DNA of 64,000 bases, from contig NZ_JAKILC010000015.1 of the NCBI RefSeq assembly GCF_023283845.1, forward strand, positions 1 through 64,000, in the 5' to 3' direction. Position 1 is the stretch's first letter. Each line of letters opens with the position of its first letter. This DNA is from Shewanella marinintestina (GTDB lineage: Bacteria > Pseudomonadota > Gammaproteobacteria > Enterobacterales > Shewanellaceae). The notes below the pieces were generated by a model. It saw nothing but the letters and a program-made list of their open reading frames with translations, ran no database searches and was not told where the DNA came from. Shown piece after piece: positions 22,359 to 32,215 of the stretch. Made by a program: the position numbers and the translations under genes.

Positions 22359-22694
22359 ATGATAAGCCTAGATAGCGTATATGCCATGCTTGCTAAGCCG
22401 GTAACAGCCAAAGTGAAAGCCAAAAAGAAAATTAAACCTATGGATGCCAGCAGCGCTATCAACGCAGATAGCCAAGAACAACCGCAAGCACAACTGCCCG
22501 ACCACCTTGAACGACGTTCGGCGACCAATGATAGACGCCAAGCAGCACTACCAGAACTCCCTCTAGAGCCAAGACTTGAAAGACGAAAAGGCTCAAGAAG
22601 AGATAGGCGCCAACCTCTAGAGCCTCAAACTATTGAGGCTGCTCAAGACAACTACACTGAAGATACGCACACTAAGATTGATATCAACATTTAG
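22359..22694 (+). CDS. Small charged protein with internal ERR/DRRQ repeat, unknown function
   Basis: This 111-residue protein is not one I recognise. A strong Shine-Dalgarno GGAGGA (22348-22353) sits five bases before the ATG at 22359, so translation looks real; the GTG three bases earlier is too close. The N-terminal 20 residues (MISLDSVYAMLAKPV) may form a helix, followed by a Lys-rich stretch. Residues of about 50-90 contain a twofold repeat, LERRSATNDRRQ and LERRKGSRRDRRQ. The composition (Arg, Glu, Gln, Pro) suggests a disordered cytoplasmic protein, perhaps nucleic-acid binding, but no function can be assigned. Confidence 0.7.
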   Translation: MISLDSVYAMLAKPVTAKVKAKKKIKPMDASSAINADSQEQPQAQLPDHLERRSATNDRRQAALPELPLEPRLERRKGSRRDRRQPLEPQTIEAAQDNYTEDTHTKIDINI

Positions 22695-22817
22695 CTTCTG
22701 CCAATGAACTGCTTGATAATTAATGAGCAGAAAAAGGTGTAAACTTTATGGTTAGCAATTAAAGCAATAGTAAACAAAATTAGCGCCAACTATTACCGCT
22801 AGAGTCAATCGCCACAA

Positions 22818-24299
22818 TTAACGAGTGCGTGCAACAGCCTGCTGCCAACCCAGGTACAAGCCATCGCGCTTGGCTGCCGTTATTTGCGGTGTAAAACTGC
22901 GCTCAACTCCAGCTTTTAACTTCAACTCGTCAGTAGATTGCCAAAAACCAACCGCTAGACCTGCCAAGAAAGCAGCCCCCATTGCCGTGGTTTCAGTTAG
23001 CTCAGGGCGTTGCACTTCAACATTGGTAATATCCGCTTGAAACTGCATAAGGAAATCGTTAGCCACTGCGCCACCATCAACTTTAATTTGTTTAAGATCT
23101 ACAGAACTGTCTTTAGCCATGGCATCGAGTAGATCGCGACTTTGATAAGCTATCGCCTCTAGAGCTGCGCGAATAATATGATTACGGTTAGCCCCTCGCG
23201 TTAACCCCACCAACGCGCCCCTTGCATCGGGATCCCAATAGGGTGCACCAAGGCCAACAAATGCAGGAATAAGATAAACACCATTGGTATCTTCTACTTT
23301 AGATGCAAAGTACTCAGTATCTTGTGCGTCTCGAATTAGGCCCAGTTCATCTCTCAACCATTGAACCGTCGCGCCGCCCATAAAGACTGAGCCTTCTAGC
23401 GCATAGTTCACTTCACCATTAGCACCAATCGCGATAGTCGTTAATAAGCCATGCTTAGACTTTACGGCTTCAAGCCCTGTGTTCATTAATAAGAAACAGC
23501 CTGTACCATAGGTATTTTTCGCCATACCTTCTTCGATACACAATTGGCCAAACAACGCCGCTTGCTGATCGCCAGCCATTCCTGCAATTGCAATATGACT
23601 GCCTTCACCGGCAATACGTGTATGGCCATACACCGCTGATGAGGGTTTAACCTCGGGCAAAATAGAGCGTGGAATATCTAACGCTTGCAGTAATTTGTCA
23701 TCCCACTCTTGGGTATGAATATTAAACAGCATGGTACGAGATGCGTTAGTTGGATCAGTGACATGAGCCTTTCCTTCCGTTAGCTTCCACACTAACCAAG
23801 TATCAATGGTGCCAAATAGCAACTCACCTTTTTGGGCACGCTCTCGCACGCCTTCGACGTTATCTAAAATCCATTTAATTTTTGTACCTGAAAAATAAGG
23901 GTCTAGCACTAAACCTGTGGTTTGCTTAATGTAATCTTCAAATCCAGATACCTTTAACTGCTCACAAATATCCTTACTACGTCGGCATTGCCAAACAATA
24001 GCGTTATATACAGGCTTACCTGTGGCTTTATCCCAAATTACAGTGGTCTCACGTTGGTTGGCGATCCCGATAGCAGCTACATCTTCACTGTGGATGTCAG
24101 CGCGAGCGAGTACTTCAATTAACGTTGAGCTCTGCGACGCCCAGATCTCCATTGCGTCATGCTCTACCCAACCTGGCTTGGGATACATTTGGCTAAATTC
24201 ACGCTGAGAGCTAGCAACCATATTGGTATTATGGTCAAACACAATAGCCCTAGAACTCGTTGTTCCCTGATCCAACGCAATGATGTATTTCTTTGACAC
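22818..24299 (-). CDS. glpK: Glycerol kinase GlpK
   Basis: GlpK phosphorylates glycerol to glycerol-3-phosphate for uptake and catabolism. The 493-residue FGGY kinase has the N-terminal phosphate loop [13 protein letters not shown] (residues 8-20), the [13 protein letters not shown] stretch and the C-terminal adenosine motif [12 protein letters not shown]. The GTG start at 24299 has an AAGGAAA Shine-Dalgarno. No glpF or glpD is adjacent, so it stands apart from the usual glp operon. The secreted SnoaL-like gene ends 11 bp upstream and may be co-transcribed. Confidence 0.96.
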   Translation of the reverse strand: MSKKYIIALDQGTTSSRAIVFDHNTNMVASSQREFSQMYPKPGWVEHDAMEIWASQSSTLIEVLARADIHSEDVAAIGIANQRETTVIWDKATGKPVYNAIVWQCRRSKDICEQLKVSGFEDYIKQTTGLVLDPYFSGTKIKWILDNVEGVRERAQKGELLFGTIDTWLVWKLTEGKAHVTDPTNASRTMLFNIHTQEWDDKLLQALDIPRSILPEVKPSSAVYGHTRIAGEGSHIAIAGMAGDQQAALFGQLCIEEGMAKNTYGTGCFLLMNTGLEAVKSKHGLLTTIAIGANGEVNYALEGSVFMGGATVQWLRDELGLIRDAQDTEYFASKVEDTNGVYLIPAFVGLGAPYWDPDARGALVGLTRGANRNHIIRAALEAIAYQSRDLLDAMAKDSSVDLKQIKVDGGAVANDFLMQFQADITNVEVQRPELTETTAMGAAFLAGLAVGFWQSTDELKLKAGVERSFTPQITAAKRDGLYLGWQQAVARTR

Positions 24300-24310
24300 T
24301 GATTCTTTCC

Positions 24311-24832
24311 TTATTGTCGCGTTTCTTTTAGCAAACCAATTTCAGGCTCAACATACTGTGGCGAAGTCACCTGATCGCAAGTATGAGCAGGGTAATACCA
24401 AACCGCGCTAATTTTATTGCCTTTTAACTGATAGACACCAAGGCTACATTGGCTACTTTGTTCACCGTCATGGCTCCAAGTCACCTCCTCTACTGTACTA
24501 ACATAATTGGCAGACACTACAATTTGGCGCAATCTTGCTTTAGCATCATTAAGGCTAGCAAAATAGTCGCTCATTGCAGCAGCGAGCTCATGTTGAGTCG
24601 AGGTTTCAATATCCATCTTTAACCCCGATAAATTAAACCAATGGACATTTTCAGTTGTATGCTGAATCAACTGTTCAACACTCTGAGCATTAAAACCTTC
24701 AATAAACTGTTTTACGACCTTCACAGCCTCAGGGTCTTGATCCGTGATTGTCTGAAATTGACTCGTATTTGCCTGCACTAAAAAACTACTAAAACTCGCG
24801 CTAAGCGCTAATAACCAAATATAGGGTTTCAT
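24311..24832 (-). CDS. Exported SnoaL-like/DUF4440-type protein
   Basis: This 173-residue protein has a clear signal peptide (about residues 1-21, ending FLVQA) and then a small alpha+beta domain of the NTF2/SnoaL type. The features are an N-terminal helix with [16 protein letters not shown], a TENVHWFNL strand, and late strands EEVTWSHDG and [12 protein letters not shown]. It is probably periplasmic. Members of this fold bind small ligands or catalyse varied reactions, so no substrate can be named. Being only 11 bp upstream of glpK suggests shared transcription but not necessarily shared function. Confidence 0.65.
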   Translation of the reverse strand: MKPYIWLLALSASFSSFLVQANTSQFQTITDQDPEAVKVVKQFIEGFNAQSVEQLIQHTTENVHWFNLSGLKMDIETSTQHELAAAMSDYFASLNDAKARLRQIVVSANYVSTVEEVTWSHDGEQSSQCSLGVYQLKGNKISAVWYYPAHTCDQVTSPQYVEPEIGLLKETRQ

Positions 24833-25032
24833 GATAAACCTCTTGTTTATTTCGATATTTTAGAGTGGATAATCTTAATTTTATACGCTAGCGGAGTCAG
24901 TAACTGCCACTAACTTAGCATTGTTTATCTTTTTTACCATGAAACCAACATGACAAGCCAACCCCCTAAAGTAGGTCTCAAATTTCTTTATAAGTTGTCC
25001 TTAATCTGAAGTTATGACCTAGAGTGGGATAC

Positions 25033-25061
25033 AAAAAAGCCTCGCTAATGCGAGGCTTTTT
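25033..25061 (-). terminator. Terminator downstream of fadL-type gene
   Basis: The stem GCCTCGC/GCGAGGC with a TAAT loop is flanked by A and T runs on both sides. It lies 62 bp past the porin stop codon on the minus strand and could work in both directions. Confidence 0.88.
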
Positions 25062-25123
25062 CTAACAAACTTAATTGATTAGCTGACGGCAATATTCTAG
25101 TCGCTAACTAAAGCATTAAGTTA

Positions 25124-26410
25124 TTAGAAGCGATAAGTCGCCTGAACACCCACTAGGATGATGTTGCCACTGACTTGACCTTCGAAAGTACCACCAAACA
25201 TAGCAGAATCTTCATCATGTTCATGGATTGGAGACTCATCAGCAAAAATGTAAGTCGCGCCAAAGTCAAAGTCTAGGTTATCGCTATACTGGTAGCCGTA
25301 GCCCACGCTCAACCATAGACGATCAACTTCAGGAATTGTGGTTGTGCGATTAGCATCAGACACTGCAGCTTGGTCGTAAGCAACACCAGTTCTTAGCGTC
25401 GACTTTTCTGATAGCTGGTAAGTTGCACCCACTGCAAAGCGGTAGTTGTCTTCCCAGTTCTCTTGCTTAACTAGGATTGGATCAGCAGAAATCTCTGGGA
25501 TCATCGCTTCTAGCTTTTCAAATGAACTCCAATCAGTCCAGTTAACACTCGCGTGAATAGCAAGCTTATCTGTCAATTGATGGAAACTCGCGATTTCAGC
25601 TGTCGCTGGTAACGCTAATTCCATAGAGCCATCGTAATGACTTGAAGGAGCTTTTCCTTGCATGATCATTGCAACGTCAAAGCCTAAACCTCTGGCTTCA
25701 CCTTCTAGGTTTTGCTCAACTTCAGAGCGATAATTAAAACCAATGCGGTTGTTGGCGTTAATCTGCCAAGCACCGCCTAGTTGCCAACCCCAAGAGATAT
25801 CATCGCCTTCCATGTACTTAAGCGTTTTCCCTTGTAAAGGACCCGTTGAAGTCGGTGCTTGAGCACCAAAGCTACCTTCACCTAGCACTAAGCGAACACC
25901 AGCACCAACACTGAACTGTTCATTAATACGGTAAGCCACGTTTGGATTAATTTCGATTGCAGTAATAGATGCTTCGTTACCAAACTGGGTACCAAGGAAG
26001 TCATCGTCCAGCTCTGTAGCCATACCAAAATTACTACCAAGAGCTACACCAAGGAACCATTGGTCGTTTAGCTGATGTGACACATAAAAATTCGGCACTA
26101 CTGCATCGCCAGCAATATCTTTAGCCGATGAAGGCGTAGCTGTACCACCTGATGTCACAACACCGTCAACATCAATGTTTGGCATAACTAAAATAGCACC
26201 AGTTGTAACTTGAGTACCTTCTAGGTAAGTCAGCATTGCTGGGTTACGGAACTGCGCAGCGGCGTTATCAGCCATTGCAGCTTCACCCGCGTAAGCACGG
26301 CCCAGACCTGTTGCTGAATATTCAGCTAATTGAAAGCCTGCAGCTTGAACCTGTGTAACCGTCCCCAAAAGTGCTGTACTCACAGCAAGTGTAATTAAAC
26401 GCTTATTCAT
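25124..26410 (-). CDS. fadL: FadL-family outer membrane protein (long-chain fatty acid/hydrophobic compound transporter)
   Basis: FadL proteins are 14-stranded outer-membrane barrels that admit long-chain fatty acids or other hydrophobic molecules. The 428-residue precursor has a signal peptide (about 1-23, ending VQA). The mature N-terminus GFQLAEYSATGLGRAYAGEAAMADNAAA has the conserved hatch sequence (NAAAQFRNPA). It ends with a C-terminal barrel signature finishing in F. Shewanella genomes carry several paralogs, so physiological specificity is uncertain. It stands as a single gene with a long upstream region and its own terminator. Confidence 0.88.
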   Translation of the reverse strand: MNKRLITLAVSTALLGTVTQVQAAGFQLAEYSATGLGRAYAGEAAMADNAAAQFRNPAMLTYLEGTQVTTGAILVMPNIDVDGVVTSGGTATPSSAKDIAGDAVVPNFYVSHQLNDQWFLGVALGSNFGMATELDDDFLGTQFGNEASITAIEINPNVAYRINEQFSVGAGVRLVLGEGSFGAQAPTSTGPLQGKTLKYMEGDDISWGWQLGGAWQINANNRIGFNYRSEVEQNLEGEARGLGFDVAMIMQGKAPSSHYDGSMELALPATAEIASFHQLTDKLAIHASVNWTDWSSFEKLEAMIPEISADPILVKQENWEDNYRFAVGATYQLSEKSTLRTGVAYDQAAVSDANRTTTIPEVDRLWLSVGYGYQYSDNLDFDFGATYIFADESPIHEHDEDSAMFGGTFEGQVSGNIILVGVQATYRF

Positions 26411-26828
26411 GTGTCATCTCTAATTATGTTAACAAAAAGTAGAGTATTAACTCCACTTTCTAATGGCGGCGATTCTACAACTGCAGAATATCTTTACAAG
26501 TACTTTATAAAAAACAGCACAAAACACTACCAATACAATCAAATCTTAGACAAAAAACGGTTAAGATCACACTTTAAAACAGCGAAAGTATGCACAAACC
26601 AAGTAAAAACGTCGCTGAATAGATTAAAAATAAAAGCAGAAATACAACTTAAACAATTAAAAAATAACAGTAAAAACCACAAAAACACTAAAAACACCTG
26701 TTCACTCAAAAAACAAAGCAATTACAGCATAAATCACTACCCAAGATTGCAATAATAAAATCTCATATCAGCAAAGAAGTTAAACACCAATAAAAACAAC
26801 AACTAAAATAAATTAGAAGAGGCTAAAT
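26411..26828. other. Long strand-asymmetric A+T-rich region upstream of the fadL-type gene
   Basis: Some 420 bp precede the porin gene with no supported gene. The plus strand is extremely A-rich and T-poor (many AAAAC and AAACA runs at 26500-26760), so a transcript leading into the porin gene would be U-rich. A 114-codon plus-strand open frame here encodes a Lys/Asn-rich low-complexity product and is probably compositional. Promoter elements for the porin gene must lie in it but none stands out. Confidence 0.5.
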
Positions 26829-26864
26829 AAAACAAAGCCATTTAGATAAATATCTAAATGGCTT
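26829..26864 (-). terminator. leu operon terminator
   Basis: A perfect 14-bp inverted repeat (AAGCCATTTAGATA at 26835-26848 and its complement at 26851-26864) lies about 60 bp after the leuD stop. On the minus strand a T-rich stretch TTTGTTTTATTT follows it. Confidence 0.8.
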
Positions 26865-26924
26865 AGCGAAAACTAATTGTTGGTACGACTGTACGCCAAT
26901 ATTAATCACCTAAATTAAGCGATT

Positions 26925-27530
26925 TCAACCTCTCCAACTCGGTATATGGGCTTCATAGTTAGCAATTGTATCGCCATGTGACAGCGTCAAACCTATCGCA
27001 TCCAGCCCATTTAATAGGTTATGCCTAGCGGATGGGGCAATATCAAATTTGAACTCCGAGCCTGAAGGCGATGTCACCGTAAGCGCCTCTAGATCAACAC
27101 AGATCTCCGCCCCCTCACTCGCGTCGACCTCTGCCATCAATTGTTTGACTTCAGCGTCAGTCAACTTAACTGGCAATAAACCGTTATTAATCGAGTTACC
27201 ATAAAAGATGTCTGCAAAAGTCGGCGCTATAATGACCTTAAAACCAAAGTCCGCTAAAGCCCATGGCGCATGCTCACGACTTGATCCACAACCAAAGTTT
27301 TCTTGTGACACTAAAATAGAAGCACCTTTATAGCGCGGCTTGTTCAGATTAAAGCTTGGGTTAGGCTGATCGCCCGCATCATCTAAATAGCGCCAATCAT
27401 GAAAAAGGTGCACGCCAAAGCCATCACGGGTGACTTTTGACAAAAATTGCTTAGGAATAATTTGGTCGGTATCGACATTGGCACTATCTAAGATAACGGC
27501 AAGCCCTGTGTGTAAGATAAATGGTTGCAT
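26925..27530 (-). CDS. leuD: 3-isopropylmalate dehydratase small subunit LeuD
   Basis: LeuD is the small subunit of isopropylmalate isomerase, which converts 2- to 3-isopropylmalate in leucine synthesis with LeuC. The 201 residues show the swivelling domain with the [11 protein letters not shown] and [15 protein letters not shown] motifs. It follows leuC by 9 bp and is the last gene of the operon. Confidence 0.96.
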   Translation of the reverse strand: MQPFILHTGLAVILDSANVDTDQIIPKQFLSKVTRDGFGVHLFHDWRYLDDAGDQPNPSFNLNKPRYKGASILVSQENFGCGSSREHAPWALADFGFKVIIAPTFADIFYGNSINNGLLPVKLTDAEVKQLMAEVDASEGAEICVDLEALTVTSPSGSEFKFDIAPSARHNLLNGLDAIGLTLSHGDTIANYEAHIPSWRG

Positions 27531-27539
27531 GCTGTGCTC

Positions 27540-28940
27540 CTAGTATGGCTTACGAATATCAACAAAATGACCAGCAACGGCTGCTGCAGCTGCCATTGCT
27601 GGACTCACCAAGTGAGTTCGGCTACCGCGTCCCTGTCGTCCTTCAAAATTACGATTACTCGTCGATGCGCAGCGATCGCCCGCTTCCAGCTTGTCATCAT
27701 TCATAGCTAAACACATAGAGCAACCAGGTAAGCGCCACTCAAAGCCCGCTTCCAAAAACACCTTATCTAAGCCTTCGGCTTCAGCTTGTTCTTTAACTAA
27801 ACCAGAACCTGGAACCACAATCGCTTTGACACCATCGGCGACCTTACGACCTTTAGCGTGCTCCGCTGCTGCACGTAAATCTTCAATACGAGAATTTGTG
27901 CATGATCCAATAAACACTTTATTAATACTGACATCTGTCATCAGTGTGCCAGCACGTAAATCAACATACTCTAGGGCTTTCTCAATACTGGTTTTAACTG
28001 TCGAGTTAGTTTCTTCTGCTGGGTTTGGCACTACCTGGTCAATTGCAACAACTTGTCCTGGATTTGTCCCCCAAGTTAATTGCGGCGCAATATCTTTTGC
28101 TTCAAGTACAACCTCTGTGTCAAATACGGCATCGGCATCAGTTTTTAATAACTCCCATGCAGCAAGCGCTTGCTGCCAATCTGCACCCTTTGGCGCAAAT
28201 TCTCGGCCTTTAAGATATTCTGCCGTAGTAGCGTCTGGTGCAATCATGCCCGCTTTCGCTCCCATTTCAATTGCCATATTACAAACAGTCATTCGGCCTT
28301 CCATGGTCAAGGCTTCAATCGCCTCACCGCAAAACTCGACCACATAACCTGTACCGCCATCCATGCCAATCTTACCGATAATGGCTAGCACAATATCTTT
28401 AGCTGTAATGCCGCTTGCTACATTGCCACGCACTTCAATTTTCATTGTCTTAGCTTTTAGCTGACGCAAAGTCTGGGTTGCCATGACATGCTCAACCTCA
28501 GACGTACCAATACCAAACGCTAGCGCACCAAATGCACCATGAGTCGCAGTGTGTGAGTCACCACATACAATCACTGTACCCGGCAGAGTGATACCTAATT
28601 CAGGTCCCATCACATGCACAATACCCTGGTTTTTATGATGAATATCATAAAGACGGACGCCAAACTCCTTACAGTTTTGTTCTAGCGTCTCAACTTGAAT
28701 TCTCGCCATAGGACTAAGTGCATCTAAACTAGCACTAATCGTTGAGGTGTTGTGATCCATCGTCGCAAAGGTTTTTTCGGGCGCACGTAGTTTACGGCCC
28801 GCAGCCTTTAAACCACTAAAAGCTTGTGGTGAAGTCACTTCGTGAACTAGATGCCTATCAACATAGATAATCGGCGCTTCACCCTCAGCAGCCACAACTA
28901 CGTGACTATCCCAGACTTTTTCATATAGTGTTTTAGCCAT
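27540..28940 (-). CDS. leuC: 3-isopropylmalate dehydratase large subunit LeuC
   Basis: LeuC is the aconitase-family iron-sulfur subunit of isopropylmalate isomerase. The 466 residues include the cluster-ligand cysteines in GSCTNSR (about residue 347) and CSMC (about 407 and 410), and the active-site [30 protein letters not shown] region. It starts 2 bp after the leuB stop. Confidence 0.97.
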   Translation of the reverse strand: MAKTLYEKVWDSHVVVAAEGEAPIIYVDRHLVHEVTSPQAFSGLKAAGRKLRAPEKTFATMDHNTSTISASLDALSPMARIQVETLEQNCKEFGVRLYDIHHKNQGIVHVMGPELGITLPGTVIVCGDSHTATHGAFGALAFGIGTSEVEHVMATQTLRQLKAKTMKIEVRGNVASGITAKDIVLAIIGKIGMDGGTGYVVEFCGEAIEALTMEGRMTVCNMAIEMGAKAGMIAPDATTAEYLKGREFAPKGADWQQALAAWELLKTDADAVFDTEVVLEAKDIAPQLTWGTNPGQVVAIDQVVPNPAEETNSTVKTSIEKALEYVDLRAGTLMTDVSINKVFIGSCTNSRIEDLRAAAEHAKGRKVADGVKAIVVPGSGLVKEQAEAEGLDKVFLEAGFEWRLPGCSMCLAMNDDKLEAGDRCASTSNRNFEGRQGRGSRTHLVSPAMAAAAAVAGHFVDIRKPY

Positions 28941-28942
28941 GA

Positions 28943-30040
<1,098 letters not shown>

Positions 30041-30114
30041 TCAGCTAACTCCTGTAATTGATTCTACAATTTGTATTTATCTTTAAACTTGCCGACACAC
30101 AAAGAGGGGGGGGG

Positions 30115-31686
30115 TTACACCCCGCCTAGCGCTTGTTTTGTTTGCTGGATACGCTGCTTACAATCAGCGACTTTATCTGCGCGCCATGTTAGGTTCATTA
30201 CGTGAATTAATGCTTTTGCCGATGCTTCAACCACGTCGGTGGCTAAGCCCACACCATGGAAATTCTGCTCACGATATTTGGCGGTAATGTCAACCTGGCC
30301 TAATGCGTTTTGACCTTCACCTTTAGCGCTTAACTGGTAGCTAGTAATATTGGTTTCACAACCACTTGCTCTTGCAACAGCTTTATAAGCGGCATCAACA
30401 GGACCGTTACCTGTTGCGGCCTCGGTAATCATCTCACCATTTACCGCAACCTTTACAGTGGCAGTAGCGCTGCCTTCTGTTGAATCAGAGTGCACAACTA
30501 ATTGCTGCAACTTATAATGATCGTCCGATTCGGCTTGAGCCTCCATAAAGGCTAATGCTTCTAAGTCATAATCAAAGACTTGGCCTTTCTTATCCGCTAG
30601 CGCCAAAAACTCTTCGTAAAGCACATCCATATCGTAATCTTGCTCACCATAGCCAAGCTCAGTCATACGGTGCTTAATCACGTGGCGGCCTGAGCGTGAT
30701 GTCATGTTCAAGTTGTTGCGGTTCAGACCAATACTTTCTGGGGTCATGATCTCGTAAGTATTCTGCGCTTTAAGCATGCCATCTTGGTGAATGCCAGAAG
30801 AGTGAGTAAATGCGTTGGCGCCAACAATCGCTTTATTTGCTTGCACTGGCATATTACAAAGCTGACTCACTAAACTTGATGTACGATGGATCTCTTTAGC
30901 GTTAATCCCTGTTTCAAGCCCTAACTCCGCTTTACGAGTCGACAAGATCATTGCGATCTCTTCTAGCGAACAGTTACCCGCACGCTCACCAATACCATTT
31001 ACTGTACATTCGATTTGGCGAGCGCCATGCTGCACTGCTGTAATAGAGTTAGCGACAGACAAGCCTAAATCATCGTGGCAATGCACAGAGATTACTGCTT
31101 GGTCGATATTCGGAACACGATTGAATAGTGTTTGAATAATGCCGCCAAACTCGCTTGGTACGGTGTAACCCACAGTATCAGGGATGTTAATGGTACGAGC
31201 CCCGGCCTTAATAGCCTCCTCTACCATGCGACAAAGGTTATCAATCGGTGTACGACCCGCATCTTCACATGAGAACTCAACATCGTCAGTAAAGCGACGG
31301 GCATACTTAACTGCGCCAACAGCCATCTCTAACACTTGATCAAATGAGCGCTTAAGTTTGCTTTCAACATGGATCGTTGAAGTCGAAATAAAGGTATGGA
31401 TGCGAAACTGCTCAGCAACTGACATCGCCTGCGCTGCGGCATCAATGTCTTTTTCTAATGCTCTTGATAACGCACACACTCGACTGTTTTTAACAGTTCT
31501 AGCAATCGTCTGTACCGACTCAAAGTCTCCAGGGGAAGATACAGGGAAGCCGACTTCCATCACATCAACGCCTAAACGTTCTAACGCGAGTGCAATTTGA
31601 AGTTTTTCCTTAACCGTTAAGCTAGCTGCTAGTGCTTGTTCACCATCTCGTAGTGTGGTGTCAAATATAATTACTCGGTTAGACAT
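30115..31686 (-). CDS. leuA: 2-isopropylmalate synthase LeuA
   Basis: LeuA condenses acetyl-CoA with 2-ketoisovalerate, the committed and leucine-inhibited step. The 523-residue protein has the TIM-barrel DTTLRDGEQ metal motif (residues 9-17), the [10 protein letters not shown] stretch, the [14 protein letters not shown] motif and a C-terminal regulatory dimer domain. The Shine-Dalgarno GGAGAAG precedes the ATG. It is preceded by a Leu-rich leader peptide gene and an attenuator. Confidence 0.97.
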   Translation of the reverse strand: MSNRVIIFDTTLRDGEQALAASLTVKEKLQIALALERLGVDVMEVGFPVSSPGDFESVQTIARTVKNSRVCALSRALEKDIDAAAQAMSVAEQFRIHTFISTSTIHVESKLKRSFDQVLEMAVGAVKYARRFTDDVEFSCEDAGRTPIDNLCRMVEEAIKAGARTINIPDTVGYTVPSEFGGIIQTLFNRVPNIDQAVISVHCHDDLGLSVANSITAVQHGARQIECTVNGIGERAGNCSLEEIAMILSTRKAELGLETGINAKEIHRTSSLVSQLCNMPVQANKAIVGANAFTHSSGIHQDGMLKAQNTYEIMTPESIGLNRNNLNMTSRSGRHVIKHRMTELGYGEQDYDMDVLYEEFLALADKKGQVFDYDLEALAFMEAQAESDDHYKLQQLVVHSDSTEGSATATVKVAVNGEMITEAATGNGPVDAAYKAVARASGCETNITSYQLSAKGEGQNALGQVDITAKYREQNFHGVGLATDVVEASAKALIHVMNLTWRADKVADCKQRIQQTKQALGGV

Positions 31687-31753
31687 CTATCTTCTCCATC
31701 GAACATCATTGTTCAGTTATGCGTTGACGTTGCTATTTGGTCGGTTCGAATAC

Positions 31754-31780
31754 AAAAAACCCCGCGTTATCAGCGGGGTT
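31754..31780 (-). terminator. leu operon attenuator (leader terminator)
   Basis: The minus strand shows CCCCGC, a 7-base loop GTTATCA on the plus strand (31766-31772), GCGGGG, and then six T (31754-31759). It lies between the leader peptide stop (31814) and leuA (31686). The GCGCGGAGG stretch at the end of the leader peptide gene could pair with the CCCCGC arm as an antiterminator. This is the arrangement of ribosome-mediated attenuation. Confidence 0.85.
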
Positions 31781-31813
31781 AATTAATGCAAGCTTACTTT
31801 CAAGCGTATAACA

Positions 31814-31885
31814 CTAAGTCCTCCGCGCAGAGTCTGCGAGAATGAGAATAAGGAGTCCTAGTTGCGCACGGTTACATTTCTTCAC
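31814..31885 (-). CDS. leuL: leu operon leader peptide
   Basis: A 23-codon frame starts at GTG 31885 and reads KKCNRAQ, then LGLLILIL at residues 9-16, and ends with TAG. Five Leu codons (CTA, CTC, CTT, CTC, CTC) and two Ile codons fall within eight positions. Directly after them the RNA can form a small hairpin (CGCAG-ACT-CTGCG) inside the end of the gene, and the terminator follows. The Leu run is control-codon-like, as in E. coli leuL, though interleaved with Gly and Ile. The Shine-Dalgarno is weak (AGG 11 bases upstream). It is too short for ordinary gene finders. Confidence 0.8.
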   Translation of the reverse strand: MKKCNRAQLGLLILILADSARRT

Positions 31886-31941
31886 TTTTTATTCAGCCTG
31901 TTCACATAAATATTCCCACAACTTATCGCTGGGACGGTTAA

Positions 31942-31970
31942 TTTTTAACTTGCATTAAGTTCAGTGTCAA
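31942..31970 (-). promoter_or_regulatory. leu operon promoter
   Basis: On the minus strand there is a perfect -35 TTGACA (31965-31970), a 17-bp spacer and -10 TAAAAA (31942-31947). The transcript would begin near 31935, about 50 bases before the leader peptide start, as expected for an attenuated biosynthetic operon. Confidence 0.75.
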
Positions 31971-32215
31971 CCATGAATTAGCTTACTTCAGTTATTTTCA
32001 GGCTGATAATCGCTCAAAAAAAACCAAAAAAAGATAGATAACGGCGTATATGTAAGCATTGTTGATTTTTAATCGCATCAACCTCTACATTTGTATAAGC
32101 CATCGCAATATTCTCTCGCCACCAGCTTTTTTATGCATATTTTATTTATATTCGCTATAATGCCGATCTTAGTCAGATACATAGCGGATAAGGATCCACC
32201 CTGGAGCGCTTTAAA

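Noticed and set aside
26411..26755. 114-codon plus-strand open frame upstream of the fadL-type gene
   Set aside because: Lys/Asn/Gln/Thr-rich low-complexity product without a ribosome binding site; explained by the A-rich composition of the region.
27691..28347. 218-codon plus-strand open frame inside leuC
   Set aside because: It is fully antisense to leuC with its strong motifs; a frame shadow of the real gene.
30106..30114. G9 tract as a phase-variation switch of leuA or leuB
   Set aside because: It lies after the leuA stop and well before the leuB start, so length changes cannot shift either frame.
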